Shown here in pieces: positions 44,723-54,500 of a DNA stretch of 64,000 bases. The notes under the pieces were generated by a model. The model saw nothing but the letters and a program-made list of their open reading frames with translations. It made no database searches and had not been told where the DNA came from. Within the stretch, counting starts at the first letter, position 1; every line of letters begins with the position of its first letter. The DNA comes from a virus: IMG/VR virus record IMGVR_UViG_3300036399_001571, positions 108,520-172,519 of that record, one strand, 5' to 3'. A program made the position numbers and the translations under genes.

Positions 44723-45448
44723 TTAGAATCGCTTCAGTCTTTGCTCTATAGCTTTGCTTATTCTTGTGCCATGGCTTAATTCTTGGTTTTCAGATATTGA
44801 TTTAACTCTTCTCAGCGAGCGGTTGCTCGTGCAGCCAATTTCTGACTTCTCGTCAATAAATCGAGATATCTTTCTTGACATGCCAAATCCTGCTGTTTCT
44901 TGAATTTTCATAGATTCAAAGGATTGTTTGTATTCTGAGCGTTGGTCGATAAATTTTCCAGATTTAGTATCGATTGAGACTTTTTTACTTTTTGCCTCTT
45001 TTATCAAAGAAATCTTTTTAATTTTATTTTTGAAAGATTTTGCTCTGTAGTCGAACTTTGAGAATTCTGATGAATTTTTATCCACTTTCTCTGATTTAGT
45101 CTCAATTTCTGAATTCTTGTTAATTATGGTTCTACCAACAAAAATAGTTTTTGAAGCAAAAGTCTTCTTAATTACCTTTTCGGCAAATTCATTCAATTCT
45201 ATTTTCTTTGACAATGTTTTATCAATAATTGATTTTGCTGCATTATCGCTAACAGACTTGAATGTAGTTGATTCAGTCCATTCTGGAGCTTTTATATCAG
45301 CTTCTGAAGAAACTGTCTTTTGGGCGTGCTCAGCCCAATCCGAACCCATTTCATGGAAACCATAAAAAGACAAAGAATCATCACTTTTCACAACTAGTGC
45401 AAATGGAGTATCTCTGACTACATCTTTAATTACGAGTATTTCAGGCAT
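44723..45448 (-). CDS. Lys/Ser-rich head-region protein, 241 aa
   Basis: MPEILVIKDVVRDTPFALVV begins a small strand-rich domain (to about 50); the remainder is rich in Lys and Ser, with many short KSK-type segments, probably disordered or DNA-binding. The ATG at 45448 overlaps the stop of the upstream gene and has AAAGGTGG upstream; the longer form is rejected. Not recognised. Confidence 0.65.
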   Translation of the reverse strand: MPEILVIKDVVRDTPFALVVKSDDSLSFYGFHEMGSDWAEHAQKTVSSEADIKAPEWTESTTFKSVSDNAAKSIIDKTLSKKIELNEFAEKVIKKTFASKTIFVGRTIINKNSEIETKSEKVDKNSSEFSKFDYRAKSFKNKIKKISLIKEAKSKKVSIDTKSGKFIDQRSEYKQSFESMKIQETAGFGMSRKISRFIDEKSEIGCTSNRSLRRVKSISENQELSHGTRISKAIEQRLKRF

Positions 45449-47471
45449 TTGTTCCACCTTTGAGTACTTCAACAATGCTTCTCTTGCTGTTAGAAAGTGT
45501 TTCTAGTCGGTTTTTGTATAAAGTTTCTACTATCGACAAGTGTGTCTTTTCTCCGGCCGAGAGACCATCTTTTTCGAATCTTCTACGTAGCTCATTCATC
45601 TTAAAAGAGCGTGCCCTCTTGAGTAGGGCTTCAATGTGTTTTCTATACGCAACCTGCTGGTCCTGTTTCAAGTTGTTGTAGTACTCGGAGTACCTGGCAC
45701 CGTTTGAACCCTGGTAAAAACCAGCGATGGTCATTTTTGTTCTCTTGGATATTTGAATCTTGTCAAGGTCAACCAACCCAGAGGTCACGTTCTGTGCAAG
45801 CATCGGCACTGCGCCTTCAGGGGTTGTTAATGGGTAAATTGAAGAACTTGGTCTGTCTCTTTGGTCTGTCAAGAAATCAGAAATCATTATCGTAGCAACA
45901 TCTTCTGGCTTGAGGTCCGAGAACTTTACGTCAGGGCTAAATTTTGCGCCCTTTAGCGCTGTTTCGACATCTTCTCGGATATATCTTCTCTTATCAGACG
46001 GCTTGTCAGCAAAGATTACGTCAGGGGATTGTAGGCCAAGATGTTGCTGAACATCTGACGCAAATCTTTCAGCCAAGTGCTGATACTTGTCTGGAGATGA
46101 GTAAAGAAAGTATTTATCTGCGCCAATCGTTAGAAGAGACTGGTTGTTTGCAAGTTTTCTTTCCTGTATAAGCTTGCTGTTCGACAATAGTTTTGGCATG
46201 ATTTCCGCTGAAACCATAGATATCGAGCCACCAGCAGAGATGTGTTCAATTGCAGCTTCAAGTGAGGTTATTTTCTTCCCAGTTTGAGCATTTGATGACG
46301 ACTGTCTCGCAACGGCTGCACTTTCTCCTGCAGGAGCTTTTGGCCTTCTTTTTCCGGAGAAAGCCTCTGTGGCCCAACGAAATTTACCTTTTACTATCTC
46401 GTTTGGATTCTTTAGTCCTATAAAGTTTTCCGAGTATCTAATTCCATCACCCGTTTCGTCTGCAACCATCTTCAGCTTCGATGCAGGGTCGGATGTTGAC
46501 TGCGACTCAATTGCCGTATTGACAGTGCGACCAAGTTTCCTTCTCTCACCAACTGAAAGCTTTCTTGCCTTCTCTAGCGTGATTGTGGAGCCACCAGGCA
46601 AAACATAGACAAGAGACTTAACGCCAGTATTCGAAAGAAGTCCAAGCTCGTCGTTGCCTATGTCATCTGGAGAAAGAGCTGAAAGGATGTATGTTGCGCC
46701 TTCCATGTCTCTGTTATCCGGGATTGCTCTCAAAACCTTTGCAGGGACTACTGGCTCTAAAACAAAACCGTCTCTTCTAACCATTCTTGTAGCCTTGCCG
46801 TTATATCCACCAATTTCTGAAACCATTCCTTTTACTTGTTCAGCAGCAGAACGTGGATTATCAAGAGATACTTTTGGAATCTGTGGCTTGCGTGATTCAA
46901 TCAGATTTCCAGGCAGGTCGCCACCGGTAAGAGGTTTTCCTGTTACGGGCTCTGGTTTTGCTGGTCCGCGTCCTGCGCGTCGAAGAGCAGCAACGAGCAT
47001 CCTTAGTGGTGACGGAATATCAAAAAGTTTTGCTCCGCAAGTTGATAGACGAGAGTCAGTAAATCTTCCACCGTACTGGTAGCCCTCTGGACATCTGTAG
47101 CCACGATTTTGTCCTGGCTTTGAACCACCGACACCACCAGGCTTTCCAGGGGTAAGTGTTCTGTATATAGCAGAACGAACTGGAGAACGAATTGGGTCTG
47201 AGTCTCCGGGTATAGCAAGGCTTCTCAATGTTGAACCAATGCGTGATGCTTTTGTCTGTATCTCTACAGAGTCAAATGCACTCTTTCTGAGTATTCTGTC
47301 CGTGCCATTACGCTTGGATAAAGCCTTGAATGACACTACATTTTCAGAAAGCTTCATTCTTGAGCGCGCAATATTATGCAGATTCTTTGCATCAATATCT
47401 GCAATTACGATACGCGCGACAACTACGGCACGCTCAGGGCAGCATGGCAATGAGCCATCAATTTCACTCAT
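45441..47471 (-). CDS. Polyvalent-type protein with kinase-like C-terminal region, 676 aa
   Basis: Residues about 130-165 carry YRCPEGYQYGGRFTDSRLST then CGAKLFDIP, a Cys motif also seen in the 2632-aa protein. The C-terminal part (about 430-600) has DKYFLYSSPDKYQHLAERFA, QQHLGLQSPDVIF and IMISDFLTDQRDRPSSSIYP, an arrangement that resembles PI3/4-kinase- or HipA-like folds (AExxA, D-x-x-T/L...DR). Catalytic residues appear altered, so activity is uncertain. The start at 47471 overlaps the stop of the upstream gene. Confidence 0.6.
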   Translation of the reverse strand: MSEIDGSLPCCPERAVVVARIVIADIDAKNLHNIARSRMKLSENVVSFKALSKRNGTDRILRKSAFDSVEIQTKASRIGSTLRSLAIPGDSDPIRSPVRSAIYRTLTPGKPGGVGGSKPGQNRGYRCPEGYQYGGRFTDSRLSTCGAKLFDIPSPLRMLVAALRRAGRGPAKPEPVTGKPLTGGDLPGNLIESRKPQIPKVSLDNPRSAAEQVKGMVSEIGGYNGKATRMVRRDGFVLEPVVPAKVLRAIPDNRDMEGATYILSALSPDDIGNDELGLLSNTGVKSLVYVLPGGSTITLEKARKLSVGERRKLGRTVNTAIESQSTSDPASKLKMVADETGDGIRYSENFIGLKNPNEIVKGKFRWATEAFSGKRRPKAPAGESAAVARQSSSNAQTGKKITSLEAAIEHISAGGSISMVSAEIMPKLLSNSKLIQERKLANNQSLLTIGADKYFLYSSPDKYQHLAERFASDVQQHLGLQSPDVIFADKPSDKRRYIREDVETALKGAKFSPDVKFSDLKPEDVATIMISDFLTDQRDRPSSSIYPLTTPEGAVPMLAQNVTSGLVDLDKIQISKRTKMTIAGFYQGSNGARYSEYYNNLKQDQQVAYRKHIEALLKRARSFKMNELRRRFEKDGLSAGEKTHLSIVETLYKNRLETLSNSKRSIVEVLKGGTNA

Positions 47472-48129
47472 AATCCCCACCGCAGCATTCTGCAGACTTG
47501 CGACCAGAAGGGATTTCAAACTTTACGGTTTCGCCTTTTTCGTCTTCACCCTCCATTTCCCAGTTATTGTCATCCCTGAGCAATTCTGCAAACTTTGGTT
47601 CCATCTCAATGAAGTCACGCAAAACGCTAAAAGCGTGAAGAATGTCTGATTCGGTTACTACGTCATTTGGCTTTTTGTCATTAGCGCCTTTGAATTCATG
47701 GAAGAAAACATCATCTTCGTAGTACGAGTCATTTAATGACTTCTTTGCAGTTCTCTTTGCGGCGCTGCGGAGATGGCTGGCAAACTCAGTGTTCGTCCAA
47801 TTTCTCTTCTTGAGCTTTCCGCGGCAATTCTTCATGCCCGGATGATGGCATCCCTCGTTTGGCCAAAGACCAGTTGTTTCATGATGTAACCATGCGCAAA
47901 TATTGTTCAATGGGTATAGCTCTGGGTGGTTTGCAAGAATCACTCGGCAACGACGGAATCCGCCTGGTTTGCGCATGATTGGTCGCCAGTAGCGTAAAAG
48001 TCTTTCTAGGTTTCCACGACGAGGGCCGTATCCACGGAGCAGGTCGCCAGTAACCAGCTCTTGAGGGATTATTCCGCCAAGAGGGTCGAGTTTCACTTCG
48101 TTATTTTCGAATTCAGAACTCATTGCCAT
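47464..48129 (-). CDS. Head-region protein, 221 aa
   Basis: MAMSSEFENNEVKLDPLGGI..., with a His/Cys cluster AWLHHETTGLWPNEGCHHPG then MKNCRGKLKKRN near 80-110 and a C-terminal CCGGDYE. The cluster suggests metal binding. Not recognised. Start overlaps the stop of the gene at 48113. Confidence 0.6.
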   Translation of the reverse strand: MAMSSEFENNEVKLDPLGGIIPQELVTGDLLRGYGPRRGNLERLLRYWRPIMRKPGGFRRCRVILANHPELYPLNNICAWLHHETTGLWPNEGCHHPGMKNCRGKLKKRNWTNTEFASHLRSAAKRTAKKSLNDSYYEDDVFFHEFKGANDKKPNDVVTESDILHAFSVLRDFIEMEPKFAELLRDDNNWEMEGEDEKGETVKFEIPSGRKSAECCGGDYE

Positions 48130-48547
48130 CCTCGTGTTTATTTGCGGAATTGTCTACCTTATAATCTACCATTTTAATGAGACTCTTATTATTTATAAAG
48201 TCAATTGCTCGTGCATTCTTCTTTTCGAGCTTCACTTTTGTTTCACCAACTGTTGACAGTGTTGTTATGCCCTCAAGAACTTCTTTTTCTATTTCGACAT
48301 CTTTCTTGATGAACGTCTCATACCACTTGCCCTTTGTTGGATTCTTGGGAGCATCCCATAGAGAACGATGAAACTTGGTGTTTCTAATCTTGTTTAATCC
48401 TTGCGCTTTTGAAGCCCATGAAAAGAAGTGAATCTTTACAGAAGAGCCATCTGGCCTAACGATTGCTCCGTCCTTTTCTCCAGCCTTTGCGTCCACGTCG
48501 TAGTAAACCTTATTGCCGTCGTATGTTCCAACAAGTACAGCTTTCAT
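48113..48547 (-). CDS. Head-region protein, 144 aa
   Basis: MKAVLVGTYDGNKVYYDVDA is strand-rich; a basic/aromatic middle (VKIHFFSWASKAQGLNKIRN) follows, and the C-terminus is acidic. Not recognised. It starts two bases after the stop of the 2632-aa gene. Confidence 0.6.
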   Translation of the reverse strand: MKAVLVGTYDGNKVYYDVDAKAGEKDGAIVRPDGSSVKIHFFSWASKAQGLNKIRNTKFHRSLWDAPKNPTKGKWYETFIKKDVEIEKEVLEGITTLSTVGETKVKLEKKNARAIDFINNKSLIKMVDYKVDNSANKHEDGNEF

Positions 48548-48549
48548 GA

Positions 48550-51500
48550 TTAGTCGACCATCAAATCTAATTGTCCGCTTTTTCTGATGCTGTCAAGTGT
48601 TTTCTTTAGTTCTGCTTCAACTTCTGCATCGATGTTTCTTTTAATTATCTCATCAACCCTGGTTGTTGGACTGGCTGTTTTGTCGTAAGAGCGAGGGTTC
48701 TCGATGTTTATTCCCTGTGGGTGAGCGAACTTAACATAACCAACTCCCATGCCTTCATACTTCTCTTTAATCTTCTTGGCGGCGCGGTACTCCTTGAGCT
48801 TGACCATGCTTGCCGTATTCAGTGGTTTGCCCCCAGATATTGAATAGAAGTAGGCAACCTCTTCTGGCGTGAATCCAAGTTTCTCAAGTTTTGATGCAAG
48901 CGACCTGTCGTTCACCACATCTGAGATATCTTCTGATTCAGCAATCTTGGCCACCTTTGAATACGGGTAGTGAATTCCCTCAACTTCATTCTTCTTGAAT
49001 CCACCAAGAATCTGAGCCTCAAATGGCTCATGGGAACGAGCCGATGAGTCAACTGACCCAACTGGTGCCATCTTTCCATTTTCATCCATTGACGCATTGA
49101 CGGAAGAAAAGTTCTTATCCATCTTTGCTCCGAGTAGATGAAGCATTGCTTCAGTGTTCTGTTTCTTTGAAGAAATTCCGTCAGCATTCATGATTGCGTC
49201 GGCAATGTCGTCAGGGTCGTTGGAGTTCATCGCTACTGGTCTGTGCGCCGACTGTAGAGCCTCTCCACGCCCATAGGCGGTGCGATTAGACACTTCAGGC
49301 TTAAGGATTACCTCTATTTCTCCGAGTGCAGTAAGACCGTCGCCAACCACGTCATTATCGCCAATCTCAAAGATTGCATCACTTCCGATGTTCCCCTTGC
49401 CAGATGCGGCTATCTGCCTCTTCTTCTCTTCGTTGTGTGAACGATGCACAACATATCCGCTTACTGGTTTTGCAGAGTTTGGGGTTGATTTGCTAATACC
49501 AATTCTGCTGTTGTACTCATCTCTAAATGCATCAGATGAGCGGCCAGCTCTTTTCCCAGAACTGAAAGCAGAATCCCCAAATGGGTCGTATTCTGTTTTT
49601 GCTGGTGTGTAATCGTTCTCATTGTAACCATCAAATGGGTCATCATATTCACTTGATGCTGGTAGTGACTCGGAGCCAAAACGACTACGCAGCTCAGCGA
49701 GGTCTGGTCCATCACTAATACCATCTTCGCCAATACCATCTTCGGTGTTTTTTTTCTTTTTTAGTTTTTTGAATTTCTTTCCAACTTTGTCTCTGGCTGA
49801 ACCGACTATCTCGCCAGCATTTTCCAAAAGTTCAGCCCCCTCACCGCGTATGATGTCACCAAATTCATCAAGCCTCTGCTTGTTCTCATCTGTAACGACT
49901 CGCTCATCAATAAAATCTGAAGCAATAGTCCAAGCGTCTGCAAGCTTGTCCACCACTGGGTCCGGAAGGCCATTTGGTGCGACTCTGTCCACGGCGGACA
50001 TTGCAACATCCATTTGGTTTTGAGTTATCTTCCCTCTTTGAACTGCTTCTTCTAGACCACGCTCGGCAACTTCTCTTCCAGCTCTTCTGGCAACGTCAAC
50101 TGCAAGCGCGGTTGCAAAACCAACAGGACCACCAGCCGCAAGAGCGCCAGCCATATTCACGCCGTACTTAACGCGTTCACGAGTGTCTTCGTCTGCTCCA
50201 GAACGCTTCAGAACTGCGTCCAACACTCTTCCTGTTGCGCGACTGCCAGCAATTCCGGCAACTCTCTGTGTTTTACTTGGCTTGTTCGTGGTTCGACGGC
50301 CAGACGAAAATCTATCGCCTACCATGACCCCTGTTGTCCCAGTAAATTTGTCTGATATGCCAACGCTCTTTTGAGCATTTTTGCTCATTCGCGCTAGTTC
50401 TTGTGGCCACAGTTCAAGTGTTGACGGTCTGCCTAACTGCTCTTCTGTTCCGGAAGCATTCATTTCAATATATGCATGTGGCATATTTGAATGCATTTGA
50501 TAATTAAATCCCTCGCCTTTTGCAATTCTTCTCACGGCCGATTCCGCTCCAGTAGATGAGCTGTATTCTCCGGGTTTAAAGAAATGTTTTGCACCAAGTT
50601 CTTTTAGTGCTGTTCTGACCATTTCATTTGAATCACCGTCTTCTGTTGTTTTTACAACCTGAAAACTACCCTTTGGCATCTTTATTCCGCCACCTGGTTT
50701 AGGTGTTAAGACGGTGTCAACTGGGAAAAGAGAATCTACGCTGTCTGGATTATTTTCCAATACATCTCTAAGTCGAACAACTATCACATTCGAACCTGGT
50801 TTTTGTTGGCGAGCAATATGACCACCAGCCATATGGTTGAGCGCAAAGTGTATAGTGTGTCTTTGGACGGTTACCTTTTCTCCTGAATCAGAGGTCAATT
50901 CATAGGCGCTAAGTGGTTTAAGTATTATGTTCCCGTCAGCGTCCAGTGGTGGGTCGTACTGAGTTTCGTGAACCAAGTACAAATCATCCACACCAATCTT
51001 GTCCAGACCCTCTTTCCGTTCTTGCAAAAGGTCGTCCTCAGAGAAAGATATTCCTTCAATAGATTTTTCTCTTTCTTCAGCAATAAGCTTCAAACCAATT
51101 TCAGAAAGCCTGTCGAACTCTTTTGCTGCGTCATCATCACCACGAACAGACGCATAAAGCAATGCGTCAACATTTGTTGACCTTCCAGGACTTCCTCCTT
51201 CACTGAGGTGCGCGGCGCGGGCAGCTACCCACTTCTCAGCAAGTTCCTGTCCTTTATCACTTGTTCTATCCAGACCGGTTATGGCGTAAGGATTTATCGG
51301 CACATTTTTTATCTCAGTGTCTGACTCCATTTCAAAATCATTAGTCGGACCACCGAATACGACAGACTCCCCTCCAATGTCGTATACATCAAATGCCTTC
51401 CTTTCTTCTCCGAATCGTCCTTCCTTTTTTGCAAATCCTTGAGTTGGAGATTTTTTAAGGTCTCCAGGTTTTAGCGTTCTCTCTATTGCCCCAGATGAAA

Positions 51501-54500
51501 GTTTTTCTGGTTTTTCAGAAATTTCTTTTCCTCTTTTTACTCCAAGCTCATCCTCGTCTTGAAAAGTTTCGGCTCGTTCAATTTTTCTGTATATATTTGC
51601 TCCAGACGACAGTTTTGGAGCTGTGCGCCTTGTTCTTGGGTTTAATCTTCTCTCAAGTCTGCGACCAATTGGGCCACTTTCAAGAACGATATCGTCTGTC
51701 TCAGTTGGCAAGAATTCGCCATCGTCAGCAAATTTTGTAAGTTGATTCTCTGTCATTCTTACGCGTGGACGCTTGTCTATCCCTGCGTGAAATTCGACCG
51801 CTGCATCTTCGATATCTTTAAGAATTGCTTCTACTGATTTTCTGGCAACAACATCAGCTACTGCCGGGTCTAATGATTCCCTCGACATGTCGTTCATTAC
51901 TTCTTTTGGACTCTCGCCAGCCATGACGCGCTTGATATCTTCAAACGTCATATTTGCCCTAGTGGCTCTTACGACTTTTCTTTCTTCGCGCGTCTGTGGG
52001 ATGCCAAGAACCTCACTTCCCGTAGTTGGGTCTAATGCTGCACCTGCTGAAGTCTTGTATGGTGCGCGCTTTTTAGTTCCAGGTACATGGTCAGGGTCGA
52101 ATTCAGGTGGCTGTGGAAGATTTGCAATTATTTCTCCACGCTTTGCAAGTTCGTCGTCAATAGACTTGAGGGTTGCCCTATCTGTTCCCTGCCAACCTTT
52201 TCTATCATTTGCATAGTCTGGGTTAAGGAGCCGTCTGTAAACATCTGCTCTTCGATTAACCAGCTCATCAACGTCCATGCGGAATACTGTTGTCAGCCGC
52301 GGTCTTCCGGTTATTGGGTCGACCGGGTCTGGTTTGATGTCGGCTTCTGCTGGTTGGACGAGTGGGACCCTCGCGATAGACGTCTCGTATGGGGACCTTT
52401 CTAAAGTTCCAGGAATGTAGGGATAGTCTCGCGGTGGTGTCTTTGGAAGATTTGCGACTATCTCACCACGATAGGCTAATGTTTTATCCACTTCGGCAAT
52501 TAGGCCATCATAGTCATATGGGTTGTCATCTCTATTTCTAAAGTCCGGGTCAAGCATTGCTTTGTACAGCCGAGCTCTATAATTAAGCAGTTCTTCTACG
52601 TTCAAAAGATATATTGAACTTAAATCAAACTCTTTGCCAGTTCTAGCTTTATACATGTCTCTGGCATCTTTAATATCAGCTTCTGCTGGTTGAACCAGTG
52701 GGGTCTTACCAATTTCGGCTATGTAGTCTTCGGACGGTGGCTCACCGAAAGAACCACCAGCGCTTATTACTTGACGTTTAACTTCTACGTTCTTATCTTC
52801 AATTTCAACTTCACGTTTTGGTCGTGATGGTGTAGAAGAAAGACCATTCTCTCTTCTTTGCGCAACGTACTTATTAGCAACTCTGTCAATTTTCTTTTTT
52901 GTCCCCTTTGCGTGCTGTCCAGCACCAGGACCCTCTTCGCCAATCGAGGAAGAGACTCTGTCCAAGACGTCGACGACATTGTCCTGTTCTTGGACACGCA
53001 GAACGATTGTCCCATCAGGCCTTACGTCGACAACTTTCATTTTTCCTGGAGGAAGAACAAGGGCTCCTTCTTCTCCAAGTTCAGTCTCGTTTGTCCTGAA
53101 CAGTCCTTTATCACCTTTTGAAACCTGGACTATTACGCGAGTCTTTTCCTTGCCAGCACGAGTAATTACATCTCCATCAGCATCACGTGCCTCACCTGGT
53201 TTGTGTGGTGATTCATCTGTAATGATTCGTCCGCTTACAAAACTCTGATTATCAAAGTATTCGCTTACATCCTTGAATCCGCTATCTGTTACACCAAAAT
53301 AAATCTCTGCTTCAATTTCTAGGTCATCAGGGATTGAAGACTCGTCCATTGCCTCCATTGCTGGAATAAGAACTTTCTCGATTTGGTCTTCGAGTGATGC
53401 TGTTTCGCTTTCTGGAGATAGGTCGCCAGCGCTTCTTTGTGCTCTTCTGTAACGTCGATTTATATTCTTTACCGCAGAAACATTCCCGTCAGGGTCAACA
53501 AGGTTTCCGATGTCAGTGAGTTCTGGGTCGCCTAGTCGCTCTACTGCAATAGCCTGTTCTTCAGTCATTGCTAAAGATTCGTCTCTTTGAATCTTCTTCG
53601 CGTAACTAGCGCCAGCTTTATCTGTCTTGACTTTCTTGGTTTTCTTTAGCGCCTGTTGCCTTGGTGGGTTTACGATTTCATCTATTCTTGTATCAAGTTC
53701 ACGTCTTTGCTTTGCCCAAACTTTTGCGTCATCAGAGCCTTCAAGTTTTGACTTAAATATTGCTCTCAACATCTTCTTGTCTTCAAGCAGGACTGATTTA
53801 TCGTCGGCGGAGAGTCCTGGCTCCTTCAGGGATATTTCGATATCAGCAAGCTTCTGTACAAACTCATCTTCCGTCATATCTTCGGCTTGCTGTTGCAGAT
53901 TCTTTATCTCTTGCTGGCGAGAACGCGCAGCCATTTCTTTTGGTCTAAGGTTCCCTTCTGAGAACATCTTTTCGCGAACTGATTCGCGCATCTTTTTAAC
54001 GTCGCTGCGCCGTCTGTCTTTGTCTTCGCTGCTAAATCTTTCAGCCCATTTCTTTTCTATCAAAGCAATCTTTGCGTTGTTTTCTTTGATTTTTCTATTT
54101 AAATTCTTGAACGCAGGAGAATCCTTGCTTTCGCCAGTTGCCTCGAGATTGTCAAATGCATCGTTGTAGGCTTCCCTGTTATATTCGAGACCGGCAAGGG
54201 CGTCGATAAAATCGCCATTTGTTGTAGAAGAATCCTGTGACCATTCTTCAATTAGCGACAGCTCTTTCTTGTGTGCTACTTCAAGTCGCTCTCGCACTTC
54301 TGCAATACTGTTTCCAGATAGTTCTGGGTCTGGACCAAGGTTCTCGTAGTAACGAGCCTCAATTTCTCGAAGACCATCTGCATCAGACCTTCTTCTAATG
54401 TCAATGTACCTGCCGTCAGATACGTCATCCATCCACTCAAGCGCAGCGTCAATGTCGTCACCGTAGATGAGACCAAGGTCCCTGAGAGCCCAAAGTTCTG